Notes: generated from the letters alone by a model not told the origin. A DNA stretch of 13,837 nt from Rhizobiales bacterium UBA697 (GCA_002298965.1 DBMN01000190.1:1-13837); one strand, 5' to 3'; positions 1 through 6,897 are shown, counted from the stretch's first letter. Program-made: numbers and translations.

Positions 1-309
1 ATGAACGGTCAGAACATCCGTATCCGCCTCAAGGCGTTCGACCATCGGGTCCTCGACGCCTCGACGCGCGAGATCGTCAGCACGGCCAAGCGCACCGGCG
101 CCTCGGTTCGTGGCCCGGTTCCGCTGCCGACGCGGATCGAGAAGTTCACGGTCAACCGCTCGCCGCACGTCGACAAGAAGAGCCGCGAGCAGTTCGAAAT
201 CCGCACCCACAAGCGTCTCCTCGACATCATCGATCCGACCCCTCAGACGGTCGACGCGCTGATGAAGCTGGATCTCGCCGCGGGCGTCGACGTCGAGATC
301 AAGCTCTGA
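1..309 (+). CDS. rpsJ: 30S ribosomal protein S10 (uS10 / NusE)
   Basis: S10 sits in the head of the 30S subunit near the A-site side. As NusE it also pairs with NusB in transcription antitermination and links NusG to the ribosome. The 102-residue product has the usual family length. It shows the conserved RGPVPLPT segment (about residues 37-44) and the following extended loop with TVNRSPHVDKKSREQFEIR (about 50-68) that threads into 16S rRNA. The ATG is base 1 of the window, so the ribosome binding site and any S10-operon leader lie outside and cannot be judged. It is the first gene of the S10 block, and a 123-nt structured gap separates it from rplC, the longest gap in this block. Identification is very secure. 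Confidence 0.98.
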   Translation: MNGQNIRIRLKAFDHRVLDASTREIVSTAKRTGASVRGPVPLPTRIEKFTVNRSPHVDKKSREQFEIRTHKRLLDIIDPTPQTVDALMKLDLAAGVDVEIKL

Positions 310-347
310 TCGGGCAACCGGTCGAGAGCCTCTGGTTCGACAGCCAT

Positions 348-374
348 GCTCGGTGAACGTGAGTTCCTCCGAGC
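348..374 (+). other. Stem-loop in the rpsJ-rplC gap with a GTGA (GNRA-type) loop
   Basis: GCTCGG (348-353) pairs with CCGAGC (369-374). Inside it, GAAC (355-358) pairs with GTTC (363-366) across a GTGA loop (359-362), leaving a small T/CT internal loop. No T-run follows, so it does not look like an intrinsic terminator. It lies 58 nt before the rplC start. It may be an mRNA structure that affects processing or translation; that role is inferred from position only. Confidence 0.4.
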
Positions 375-391
375 CTCTGACTAAATCAGGC

Positions 392-411
392 GCGTATCAC
401 TTCGGTGACGC
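392..411 (+). other. Short stem-loop with a UUCG tetraloop upstream of rplC
   Basis: GCGT (392-395) pairs with ACGC (408-411), and CAC (398-400) pairs with GTG (405-407) around a TTCG loop (401-404), leaving a two-base AT bulge. C(UUCG)G is a known exceptionally stable tetraloop. The purine-rich rplC ribosome-binding region (about 416-427, GAAGAGAGAA) begins just after it. The stem is short, so functional relevance is uncertain. Confidence 0.35.
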
Positions 412-432
412 TCCACAAGAAGAGAGAACGCC

Positions 433-1149
433 ATGCGTTCAGGTGTGATTGCACAGAAGCTGGGCATGACCCGCATCTATACGGATGCGGGCGAGCAGGT
501 TCCGGTCACGGTCCTGCGTCTCGACGGCTGCCAGGTCGTCGCCCACCGTACCGAAGAGAAGAACGGCTACACCGCGCTGCAGCTCGGTGCCGGCCTCGCC
601 AAGGTGAAGAACACCACCAAGGCGCAGCGCGGCCACTTCGCCAAGGCGAACGTCGAGCCGAAGCGCAAGGTCGTCGAGTTCCGCGTCGACCCGGACAAGC
701 TGATCGAAGTGGGCGCCGAGCTCACCGCCGATCACTTCGTCGTCGGCCAGTTCGTCGACGTCACCGGCACTTCGATCGGCAAGGGCTTCGCCGGCGGTAT
801 GAAGCGCTGGAACTTCGGTGGTCTGCGCGCCACCCACGGCGTGTCGGTCTCGCACCGTTCGCTGGGTTCGACCGGTAACCGTCAGGACCCGGGCCGTACC
901 TTCAAGAACAAGAAGATGGCCGGCCACATGGGTGCCGAGCGTGTCACCACGCAGAACCTCAAGGTCGTCCGCACCGACGTCGAGCGCGGCCTGATCCTCG
1001 TCGAGGGTTCGGTTCCCGGCTCCAAGGGTGGCTGGATCATCGTTCGCGATGCCGTGAAGCGCAAGGCGCCGAGCGACCTGCCGCTTCCGGGCGCGTTCCG
1101 CATGGCCGCCGCTCCGGTCGCCGCCACTGAAGAGAAGGGGGCCGAGTGA
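433..1149 (+). CDS. rplC: 50S ribosomal protein L3 (uL3)
   Basis: L3 binds near the 3' end of 23S rRNA, is one of the early assembly proteins, and sends a long loop toward the peptidyl transferase centre. The 238-residue product is longer than the E. coli protein (209), with extra residues mainly in an Ala/Glu-containing C-terminal tail, as is common in alphaproteobacteria. Visible landmarks are GVIAQKLGMTRIY (about 4-16), GKGFAGGMKRWNF (about 117-129) and KKMAGHMG (about 160-167). Gln151 in GNRQDPG aligns with E. coli Gln150, the residue methylated by PrmB; methylation here is inferred. The start is supported by upstream GAAGAGAGAA and the conserved MRSGVIAQK N-terminus. The TGA shares one base with the rplD ATG, so the two are probably translationally coupled. 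Confidence 0.98.
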   Translation: MRSGVIAQKLGMTRIYTDAGEQVPVTVLRLDGCQVVAHRTEEKNGYTALQLGAGLAKVKNTTKAQRGHFAKANVEPKRKVVEFRVDPDKLIEVGAELTADHFVVGQFVDVTGTSIGKGFAGGMKRWNFGGLRATHGVSVSHRSLGSTGNRQDPGRTFKNKKMAGHMGAERVTTQNLKVVRTDVERGLILVEGSVPGSKGGWIIVRDAVKRKAPSDLPLPGAFRMAAAPVAATEEKGAE

Positions 1150-1778
1150 TGGAGTTCCAGGTCAAGAAGCTGGACGGCACCGACGCCGGCAAGATCACCG
1201 TCTCCGACGAGATCTTCGGCCTCGAGCCCCGCGCGGATCTCATCCAGCGCGTCGTCAAGTGGCAGCTCGCCAAGCGCCGCGCCGGCACCCACAAGGTGAA
1301 GGGCCGCTCGGAGATCGCCCGGACGGGCAAGAAGATCTACAAGCAGAAGGGCACCGGTTCCGCCCGTCACGGCTCGGCGCGCGCGCCGATCTTCCGTGGC
1401 GGTGGCCGCGCCCACGGCCCGGTCGTCCGCTCGCACGAGCACGACCTGCCGAAGAAGGTGCGCGCCCTCGGTCTGAAGCATGCGCTTTCGGCCAAGGCCG
1501 CGGAGGCCTCGATCGTCGTCCTCGAATCGGCTACTGCGGCCGAGCCGAAGACCAAGACGCTCGCCGATCAGTTCGAGAAGCTCGGCTTCGCGAACGTCCT
1601 GGTCGTCGCCGGCGCCGAGATCGATGCCAACTTCGGTCTCGCTGCTCGCAACATCCCGAACGTCGACGTTCTCCCGATCCAGGGCATCAACGTCTACGAC
1701 ATCCTGCGTCGCAAGACCCTCGTCCTCACCAAGGACGCGGTCGAGGCGATCGAAGCTCGGTTCCGGGCGGAGGCGTGA
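1149..1778 (+). CDS. rplD: 50S ribosomal protein L4 (uL4)
   Basis: L4 is an early large-subunit assembly protein whose extended loop lines the constriction of the nascent peptide tunnel. In E. coli it also represses its own S10 operon. The protein is 209 residues from the ATG at 1149. A GTG in the same frame at 1146 would add one residue, but the ATG overlapping the rplC stop, preceded by AGGGG at 1136-1140, fits the family N-terminus (MEFQVKKLDG). The loop is recognisable at about residues 45-90, including KQKGTGSARHGS (65-76) and FRGGGRAHGP. A C-terminal globular part follows. The operon leader on which an L4 repressor would act is upstream of base 1, so autoregulation cannot be assessed here. 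Confidence 0.97.
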   Translation: MEFQVKKLDGTDAGKITVSDEIFGLEPRADLIQRVVKWQLAKRRAGTHKVKGRSEIARTGKKIYKQKGTGSARHGSARAPIFRGGGRAHGPVVRSHEHDLPKKVRALGLKHALSAKAAEASIVVLESATAAEPKTKTLADQFEKLGFANVLVVAGAEIDANFGLAARNIPNVDVLPIQGINVYDILRRKTLVLTKDAVEAIEARFRAEA

Positions 1779-1780
1779 TC

Positions 1781-2077
1781 ATGACCGTCAAGCTCTCGCA
1801 CTACGACGTGATCCGCTCGCCGGTCATCACCGAGAAGTCCACCATCGCCGCCGAGCAGAACAAGGTGGTGTTCAACGTCGCCAAGTCCGCGACCAAGCCC
1901 GAGATCAAGGCCGCCGTCGAGGCGCTCTTCAAGGTGCAGGTCGAGAAGGTGAACACCCTGGTCCGCATGGGCAAGGTGAAGCGCTTCAAGGGCTTCGTCG
2001 GCAAGCAGGACGACGTCAAGAAGGCGATCGTGACGCTGGCCGAAGGCCACCGGATCGACGTGACGACCGGTCTCTGA
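1781..2077 (+). CDS. rplW: 50S ribosomal protein L23 (uL23)
   Basis: L23 is located at the polypeptide tunnel exit, where it is the docking point for trigger factor and contacts SRP and the Sec translocon. The product is 98 residues, a normal bacterial length. Glu18 in PVITEKS matches E. coli Glu18, the trigger-factor contact. Further family features are KPEIKAAVEALF and VEKVNTLVRMGKVKR in the middle. The frame is open far upstream, inside rplD in another frame. The start at 1781 is chosen because a strong GGAGG (1769-1773) sits 7 nt before the ATG and the N-terminus matches relatives. It begins 2 nt after the rplD stop, so translation is likely coupled. Confidence 0.97.
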   Translation: MTVKLSHYDVIRSPVITEKSTIAAEQNKVVFNVAKSATKPEIKAAVEALFKVQVEKVNTLVRMGKVKRFKGFVGKQDDVKKAIVTLAEGHRIDVTTGL

Positions 2078-2096
2078 AGGCAGGGGTAGAGAAACA

Positions 2097-2933
2097 ATGG
2101 CTCTTAAGACCTTCAACCCGGTCACGCCCAGCCTTCGCCAGCTGGTCATCGTCGACCGATCCGGCCTGTACAAGGGCAAGCCGCTGAAGACCCTCACCGA
2201 GGGTCTCTCGAAGACCGGCGGCCGCAACAACCTCGGCCGCATCACCGCCCGTTTCAAGGGCGGCGGTCACAAGCGCACGTACCGCATCGTCGACTTCAAG
2301 CGTCGCAAGGTCGACGTGTCGGCGACGGTCGAGCGTCTCGAGTACGATCCGAACCGTTCGGCGTTCATCGCGCTGATCAAGTACGCCGACGGCGAGTTCT
2401 CCTACATCCTGGCGCCGCAGCGTCTGGCCGTGGGCGACACCGTGATCTCCGGCGCCTCGGTCGACGTGAAGCCCGGCAACGCGATGCCGATCGGCAACAT
2501 CCCGGTCGGTACCATCGTGCACAACGTCGAACTGAAGCCCGGCAAGGGCGGTCAGATCGCCCGTTCCGCCGGTGCCTACGCTCAGATCGTCGGCCGTGAC
2601 CAGGGCTACGTCATCGTCCGCCTCGGTTCGGGCGAACAGCGCCTGATCCTCGGCACCTGCCTGGCGACCGTCGGTGCGGTGTCGAACCCGGATCATATGA
2701 ACACCTCGATCGGCAAGGCGGGTCGCTCTCGCTGGCTCGGTCGTCGTCCCCACAACCGTGGTGTCGTCATGAACCCGGTCGACCATCCGCACGGCGGCGG
2801 CGAAGGCCGCACCTCCGGCGGCCGTCATCCGGTGACGCCGTGGGGCAAGCCGACCAAGGGCAAGAAGACCCGGTCGAACAAGGCGACGAACAAGTTCATC
2901 GTCCGCTCGCGCCACGCCAAGAAGGGTAAGTAA
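2097..2933 (+). CDS. rplB: 50S ribosomal protein L2 (uL2)
   Basis: L2 is among the most conserved ribosomal proteins. It is needed for subunit association and for assembly of the peptidyl transferase centre. The 278-residue length is typical. The N-terminal RNA-binding part contains GGRNNLGRITARFKGGGHKR (about 41-60). The C-terminal SH3-like region carries NPVDHPHGGGEGR (about 226-238), which includes the conserved histidine studied in E. coli, followed by PVTPWGKPTKGKKTRSNK. The start at 2097 follows a purine-rich GGCAGGGGTAGAGAAAC stretch and gives the standard MALKTFNPVTPS N-terminus. It lies 19 nt after rplW and 3 nt before rpsS. No anomalies were seen. Confidence 0.99.
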   Translation: MALKTFNPVTPSLRQLVIVDRSGLYKGKPLKTLTEGLSKTGGRNNLGRITARFKGGGHKRTYRIVDFKRRKVDVSATVERLEYDPNRSAFIALIKYADGEFSYILAPQRLAVGDTVISGASVDVKPGNAMPIGNIPVGTIVHNVELKPGKGGQIARSAGAYAQIVGRDQGYVIVRLGSGEQRLILGTCLATVGAVSNPDHMNTSIGKAGRSRWLGRRPHNRGVVMNPVDHPHGGGEGRTSGGRHPVTPWGKPTKGKKTRSNKATNKFIVRSRHAKKGK

Positions 2934-2936
2934 TCC

Positions 2937-3215
2937 ATGGCTCGTTCTGTCTGGAAAGGCCCGTTCGTCGACGGTTACCTCCTGAAGAAGGCCGAGAAGG
3001 CGCGTTCTTCGGGCCGCGCCGAAGTGATCAAGATCTGGAGCCGTCGCTCCACGATCCTGCCGCACTTCGTCGGTCTGACCTTCGGCGTGTACAACGGTCA
3101 GAAGCACATCCCCGTCCTCGTCTCCGAGGAAATGGTCGGCCAGAAGTTCGGTGAGTATTCGCCGACCCGGACCTATTACGGTCACGCTGCCGACAAGAAG
3201 GCGAAGAGGAAGTAA
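2937..3215 (+). CDS. rpsS: 30S ribosomal protein S19 (uS19)
   Basis: S19 lies in the 30S head, forms a complex with S13 and takes part in the intersubunit bridge contacts to L5. The 92-residue product has the family length. It carries the core motif IWSRRSTILPHFVGLTFGVYN (about 33-53) followed by GQKHIPV, and ends in a basic KKAKRK tail. The start follows GAAGGGTAAG, part of which is the end of rplB. Only 3 nt separate it from rplB and 5 nt from rplV, consistent with co-translation. No unusual features were found. Confidence 0.98.
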   Translation: MARSVWKGPFVDGYLLKKAEKARSSGRAEVIKIWSRRSTILPHFVGLTFGVYNGQKHIPVLVSEEMVGQKFGEYSPTRTYYGHAADKKAKRK

Positions 3216-3220
3216 GCCCC

Positions 3221-3598
3221 ATGTCGAAGCCGAAGACCGAACGGGCGCTGAAGGACACCGAAGCTCGGGCGCTGACGCGGATGATCCGCGTCTCGCCGCA
3301 GAAGCTCAACCTCGTCGCCGCCCTCATCCGTGGCAAGAAGGTCTCGACCGCTCTGGCCGAACTCACCTTCTCGCGCAAGCGCATCGCCGGCACCGTCAAG
3401 AAGACGCTGGAGAGCGCCATCGCCAATGCCGAGAACAACCACGAGCTCGACGTCGACAGCCTGGTCGTCGCCGAAGCCTTCGTGGGCAAGGCCCTGGTCA
3501 TGAAGCGTTTCCACGCTCGTGCCCGCGGTCGCGCCTCGCGCGTCGAAAAGCCGTTCTCGAACCTGACGATCGTCGTCCGCGAAGTGGAGTCCGCCTGA
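3221..3598 (+). CDS. rplV: 50S ribosomal protein L22 (uL22)
   Basis: L22 spans the large subunit from the surface to the nascent peptide tunnel, where its beta-hairpin tip forms part of the constriction and is a known site of macrolide-resistance mutations. The product is 125 residues, slightly longer than the E. coli protein (110) because of an N-terminal extension (MSKPKTERALKDTEAR). The body has IRVSPQKLNLVAALIRGK (about 22-39). The hairpin region contains KRFHARARGRASRVEKP (about 95-111) and is followed by NLTIVVRE. GAGGAAG precedes the ATG at 3221. The TGA shares its last base with the rpsC ATG (TGATG), a typical coupling arrangement. Confidence 0.97.
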   Translation: MSKPKTERALKDTEARALTRMIRVSPQKLNLVAALIRGKKVSTALAELTFSRKRIAGTVKKTLESAIANAENNHELDVDSLVVAEAFVGKALVMKRFHARARGRASRVEKPFSNLTIVVREVESA

Positions 3599-4374
3599 TG
3601 GGACAGAAGGTCAACCCGATCGGTCTCCGGCTCGGCATCAACCGGACCTGGGATTCCCGCTGGTACGCCGGCAAGGGCGAGTACGGCAAGCTGCTGCATG
3701 AGGATCTCGCGATCCGCAAGTATCTGCTCGCCGAGCTCAAGCAGGCGGCCGTCTCCAAGGTGGTCATCGAGCGTCCGCACAAGAAGTGCCGGGTTTCGAT
3801 CCACACCGCTCGTCCGGGCGTGGTGATCGGCAAGAAGGGCGGCGACATCGACAAGCTCCGCAAGGGCGTCGCCAAGCTGACCGACAGCGAAGTGCACATC
3901 AACATCGTCGAGGTGCGCAAGCCCGAGATCGATGCCAACCTGGTGGCCGCTTCGATCGCCCAGCAGCTCGAGCGTCGCGTCGCCTTCCGTCGCGCCATGA
4001 AGCGCGCCGTTCAGTCGGCGATGCGTTTCGGTGCCGAAGGCATCCGCATCAACGCTTCGGGCCGTCTCGGCGGCGCCGAGATCGCTCGCCTCGAGTGGTA
4101 CCGTGAAGGTCGCGTTCCGCTGCACACCCTGCGTGCGGACATCGACTTCGGTGTCGCCACCGCGGTCACGGCCTACGGCACCTGCGGCCTCAAGGTCTGG
4201 ATCTTCAAGGGCGAGATCCTCGAGCACGATCCGATGGCTTCCGAGCGCCGTGCGCTCGAGCCGGACAACACCCGCCGCGACCGTCCGGAAGGACGCGAGC
4301 GTGATCGGGAGCGCGACGGTGAGCGTCGTGGCCGTGGTCGCCGCGATCGCGACCGTGACGGCGAGCGGGCCTGA
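3598..4374 (+). CDS. rpsC: 30S ribosomal protein S3 (uS3) with a charged C-terminal tail
   Basis: S3 is a head protein that lines the mRNA entry channel with S4 and S5 and contributes to helicase activity. The start at 3598 overlaps the rplV stop and yields MGQKVNPIGLRLG, the family N-terminus; the frame is open further upstream but only as a shadow of rplV. The product is 258 residues against 233 in E. coli. An N-terminal KH domain has its GKKG loop at residues 78-81 (VVIGKKGGDIDKLRKG). The conserved C-terminal domain ends near WIFKGEILEHDP (about 201-212). The last roughly 45 residues form a tail of repeated Arg-Asp, Arg-Glu and Arg-Gly dipeptides, probably disordered. A 40-nt gap leads to rplP. 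Confidence 0.97.
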   Translation: MGQKVNPIGLRLGINRTWDSRWYAGKGEYGKLLHEDLAIRKYLLAELKQAAVSKVVIERPHKKCRVSIHTARPGVVIGKKGGDIDKLRKGVAKLTDSEVHINIVEVRKPEIDANLVAASIAQQLERRVAFRRAMKRAVQSAMRFGAEGIRINASGRLGGAEIARLEWYREGRVPLHTLRADIDFGVATAVTAYGTCGLKVWIFKGEILEHDPMASERRALEPDNTRRDRPEGRERDRERDGERRGRGRRDRDRDGERA

Positions 4375-4414
4375 CGGCCGGCGGCGCATTGACAGATAAC
4401 GAGAGAGAACGACG

Positions 4415-4828
4415 ATGCTGCAGCCGAAGCGCACGAAGTTCCGCAAGCAGTTCAAGGGCCGGATCAAGGGCGACGCCAAGGGTGGCTTCTCCCTCGACTT
4501 CGGGTCCTATGGCCTGAAAGCGCTGGAACCGGAGCGGGTCACCGCCCGTCAGATCGAGGCGGCCCGCCGCGCGATCACCCGTCAGATGAAGCGTCAGGGA
4601 CGCGTGTGGATCCGCGTGTTCCCCGACGTGCCGGTTTCTTCGAAGCCGACCGAAGTGCGCATGGGTAAGGGCAAGGGCGCTCCCGAATATTGGGCGTGCC
4701 GTGTCAAGCCTGGCCGCATTCTCTTCGAGATCGACGGCGTGAGCCACGAGATCGCCGAAGAAGCGCTGCGTCTGGGAGCCGCCAAGCTCCCGATCCGCAC
4801 GCGCTTCATCGAGCGTATCGCCGACTGA
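4415..4828 (+). CDS. rplP: 50S ribosomal protein L16 (uL16)
   Basis: L16 is a late assembly protein near the A- and P-site tRNA elbow and helps organise the peptidyl transferase centre. The 137-residue product fits the family (136 in E. coli). It begins MLQPKRTKFRKQFKGR and contains ARRAITRQMKRQGRVWIR (about 50-67) and VRMGKGKGAPEYW (about 81-93). The arginine of VRMGKGKG is at or near the position hydroxylated in E. coli; modification here is not shown. The start is preceded by a purine-rich AACGAGAGAGAACG. It lies 40 nt after rpsC and 12 nt before rpmC. Confidence 0.98.
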   Translation: MLQPKRTKFRKQFKGRIKGDAKGGFSLDFGSYGLKALEPERVTARQIEAARRAITRQMKRQGRVWIRVFPDVPVSSKPTEVRMGKGKGAPEYWACRVKPGRILFEIDGVSHEIAEEALRLGAAKLPIRTRFIERIAD

Positions 4829-4840
4829 GAGGGTTGACCG

Positions 4841-5032
4841 ATGAAGATCGCCGACATCCGGACGAAGACGGCCGACGAACTCGCCGACGAGCTCGAGAAG
4901 CTGAAGAAAGAGCAGTTCAACCTTCGCTTCCAGAAGGCCACCGGACAGCTCGAGAACACGGCGCGTGTGCGCCAGGTCCGTCGCGACATCGCGCGGATCC
5001 AGACCGTCATCACCGCCAAGAGCGGTAACTGA
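4841..5032 (+). CDS. rpmC: 50S ribosomal protein L29 (uL29)
   Basis: L29 is a small two-helix protein beside L23 at the tunnel exit, contributing to the surface contacted by trigger factor and SRP. The 63-residue product has the expected length and all-helical character: TADELADELEKLKKEQFNLR (about 10-29), the conserved turn QKATGQLENTARVR (about 31-44), and a second helix RQVRRDIARIQTVITAK. GAGGG lies about 10 nt before the ATG, overlapping the region just after the rplP stop. Tight spacing to rplP (12 nt) and rpsQ (11 nt) places it firmly in the operon. Confidence 0.97.
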   Translation: MKIADIRTKTADELADELEKLKKEQFNLRFQKATGQLENTARVRQVRRDIARIQTVITAKSGN

Positions 5033-5043
5033 GGGAGACGGCA

Positions 5044-5286
5044 ATGCCGAAGCGCGTGTTGCAGGGCGTCGTCGTCAGCGACAAGAACGACAAGACCGTC
5101 GTGGTCGAGGTGGAGCGTCGCTTCACCCATCCGCTTCTGAAGAAGACCGTGCGTCGTTCCAAGAAGTACCACGCTCACGACGAAGAGAACCGCTTCAAGG
5201 TCGGCGATCAGGTCGCGATCGAGGAGACCCGTCCGCTCTCGAAGAACAAGAGCTGGGTGGTCCTCGGTCCGGTCGGCGCGATCTGA
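5044..5286 (+). CDS. rpsQ: 30S ribosomal protein S17 (uS17)
   Basis: S17 is a primary 16S rRNA-binding protein of the 30S body, needed early in assembly. The 80-residue product folds as an OB-type barrel in the family. The sequence shows LQGVVVSDKNDKTVVVEVER (about 6-25), a basic loop HPLLKKTVRRSKKYHAHDE (about 29-47), and the signature GDQVAIEETRPLSKNKSW (about 54-71). GAGGGAG lies 5-11 nt before the ATG. It is the last gene of the S10 block. A 35-nt gap without a visible terminator hairpin leads to rplN, so the S10 and spc blocks are probably read through. Confidence 0.97.
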   Translation: MPKRVLQGVVVSDKNDKTVVVEVERRFTHPLLKKTVRRSKKYHAHDEENRFKVGDQVAIEETRPLSKNKSWVVLGPVGAI

Positions 5287-5321
5287 GGCTCGGCGACACT
5301 AATTAGGAAAGGCGGTCGGTC

Positions 5322-5690
5322 ATGATTCAAATGCAGACCAACCTCGACGTCGCCGACAACTCGGGTGCCAAGCGCGTCATGTGCATCAAGGTACTCGGCG
5401 GTTCGAAGCGCAAGTACGCCACCGTCGGCGACATCATCGTGGTGTCGGTGAAGGAGGCCATTCCGCGCGGACGCGTGAAGAAGGGCGACGTCATGAAGGC
5501 GGTCGTCGTTCGCGTCAGCAAGGACATTCATCGGGCGGACGGACAGGTTATCCGTTTCGACCGCAACGCGGCCGTTCTGATCAACAATCAGAAGGAGCCG
5601 ATCGGTACTCGTATCTTCGGACCGGTTCCGCGCGAGCTTCGCGCCAAGAACCACACGAAGATCCTTTCGCTGGCGCCGGAGGTGCTGTGA
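5322..5690 (+). CDS. rplN: 50S ribosomal protein L14 (uL14)
   Basis: L14 sits at the subunit interface of the 50S, forms bridges to 16S rRNA and is the docking site of the silencing factor RsfS. The product is 122 residues, the standard length. It begins MIQMQTNLDVADNSGAKRVM and includes GDVMKAVVVRVSK (about 55-67) and RNAAVLINNQKEPIGTRIFG (about 81-100), all family signatures. Upstream AGGAAAGG is the likely ribosome binding site, about 11 nt from the ATG. It is the first gene of the spc block. Its stop codon overlaps the rplX start by one base. Confidence 0.98.
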   Translation: MIQMQTNLDVADNSGAKRVMCIKVLGGSKRKYATVGDIIVVSVKEAIPRGRVKKGDVMKAVVVRVSKDIHRADGQVIRFDRNAAVLINNQKEPIGTRIFGPVPRELRAKNHTKILSLAPEVL

Positions 5691-6004
5691 TGGCCGCGAA
5701 GATCAAGAAGGGCGACAAGGTCGTCGTGCTCGCCGGCCGTGACAAGGGCAAGTCCGGCGAAGTGGTTCAGGTCATGCCGACGGAAGAGCGTGCGCTCGTC
5801 CGTGGCGTGAACATGGTGCAGCGGCATCAGAAGCCGCAGGGCGTGAACGAAGGCGGGATCATCTCGAAAGAGGCTCCGATCCACCTTTCGAACCTCGCCA
5901 TCGCCGACAAGGACGGCAAGCCCACGCGCGTCGGCTTCAAGAAGTTGGAGGACGGCCGCAAGGTCCGTTTCGCCAAGCGTTCGGGAGAAGTGATCGATGG
6001 CTGA
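5690..6004 (+). CDS. rplX: 50S ribosomal protein L24 (uL24)
   Basis: L24 is one of the two assembly-initiator proteins of the large subunit and lies near the tunnel exit. The product is 104 residues from the ATG at 5690, which overlaps the rplN TGA by one base and has GGAGG at 5678-5682 before it. The frame is open upstream only as a shadow of rplN. An N-terminal KOW motif (KKGDKVVVLAGRDKGKSGEV, about 6-25) and the VRGVNMVQRHQKP segment are clear. Its last 8 bases overlap rplE, so there is no rplX-rplE intergenic region in which an E. coli-style S8 repressor site could lie. Confidence 0.97.
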   Translation: MAAKIKKGDKVVVLAGRDKGKSGEVVQVMPTEERALVRGVNMVQRHQKPQGVNEGGIISKEAPIHLSNLAIADKDGKPTRVGFKKLEDGRKVRFAKRSGEVIDG

Positions 6005-6554
6005 GGCTGCCCTGACGCCGCGGATGAAGAAGCACTACGAGGACGTGGTGCGCCCGGCGATGATCGAGAAGTTCGGCTACAAGAACGCGTTCGAAGTGCC
6101 GACGCTCGACAAGATCGTTCTGAACATGGGTGTGGGTGAGGCGACTGCCGACTCCAAGAAGCCCACGACCGCTGCGGCGGACCTCGCGCAGATCGCCGGC
6201 CAGAAGCCGGTCATCACGCGAGCCCGCAAGGCGATCGCGCAGTTCAAGATCCGTGAGAACATGCCGATCGGCGCGAAGGTCACCCTTCGCAAGACCCGCA
6301 TGTACGAGTTCCTCGACCGCCTGGTCACGATCGCGCTGCCGCGCGTCCGCGACTTCCGTGGTCTGAACCCCAAGAGCTTCGACGGCCGCGGCAACTATGC
6401 CATGGGCGTCAAGGAACACATCGTATTCCCCGAGATCAACTACGACAAGGTTGATCAGATCTGGGGTATGGACATCATCGTCTGTACGACGGCGAAGACC
6501 GACGACGAAGCCCGGGAGCTGCTCAAGCTCTTCAACTTCCCGTTCCGTCAGTGA
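5997..6554 (+). CDS. rplE: 50S ribosomal protein L5 (uL5)
   Basis: L5 binds 5S rRNA with L18 in the central protuberance and contacts P-site tRNA and S13. The product is 185 residues. Landmarks are VPTLDKIVLNMGVGEA (about 34-49), GQKPVITRARKAIAQFKIRE (about 68-87), the GLNPKSFDGRGNYAMGVKEH segment (about 122-141), and the C-terminal FNFPFRQ. The start at 5997 lies inside the end of rplX, with GGGAGAAG about 7 nt before it. Compared with E. coli (179) it has a few extra N-terminal residues (MAEAALTPRM), normal for alphaproteobacteria. A 27-nt gap leads to rpsN. Confidence 0.97.
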   Translation: MAEAALTPRMKKHYEDVVRPAMIEKFGYKNAFEVPTLDKIVLNMGVGEATADSKKPTTAAADLAQIAGQKPVITRARKAIAQFKIRENMPIGAKVTLRKTRMYEFLDRLVTIALPRVRDFRGLNPKSFDGRGNYAMGVKEHIVFPEINYDKVDQIWGMDIIVCTTAKTDDEARELLKLFNFPFRQ

Positions 6555-6581
6555 GCCGTTACGGCAGAGGATAGGAAAGAC

Positions 6582-6887
6582 ATGGCCAAGAAGAGCTCGA
6601 TCGAGAAGAACAACCGCCGTCGCAACCTGACGGCGCGCGATCTCAAGAAGCGCACCGACCTCAAGGCGGTGATCATGAATCGCGAGTCCTCGCCGGAGGA
6701 GCGCATGCAGGCGGTGTTCAAGCTCGCCGAAATGCCGCGCAACGGCGCCAAGGTCCGCATTCGCAACCGTTGCGAAGTGACGGGCCGCCCGCGCGCGTTC
6801 TATCGCAAGCTGAAGATGTCGCGCGTCGCGCTTCGTGAACTGGGCAACATGGGCATGATCCCGGGCCTGGTGAAGTCGAGCTGGTGA
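6582..6887 (+). CDS. rpsN: 30S ribosomal protein S14 (uS14), zinc-free form
   Basis: S14 lies in the 30S head with S3 and S10 and is a late assembly protein. The 101-residue product is the long, zinc-independent type. The two CxxC pairs of the short zinc form are absent, and only one cysteine appears, in RNRCEVTGRPRAFYRKL (about 61-77). It begins MAKKSSIEKNNRR and ends LVKSSW. AGGAAAG lies just before the ATG at 6582. It sits 10 nt upstream of rpsH. No second, zinc-type copy is present in this window. Confidence 0.97.
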   Translation: MAKKSSIEKNNRRRNLTARDLKKRTDLKAVIMNRESSPEERMQAVFKLAEMPRNGAKVRIRNRCEVTGRPRAFYRKLKMSRVALRELGNMGMIPGLVKSSW

Positions 6888-6897
6888 GGAAAGTACC

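Noticed and set aside
2016..3185. A 389-codon minus-strand open frame opposite rplB and rpsS
   Set aside because: It is a shadow of highly conserved plus-strand genes with no independent support.
3028..4479. A 483-codon open frame on the minus strand, opposite rpsC and its neighbours
   Set aside because: It is antisense to confidently identified ribosomal genes, has low-complexity composition typical of the reverse of GC-rich codons, and shows no recognisable domain.
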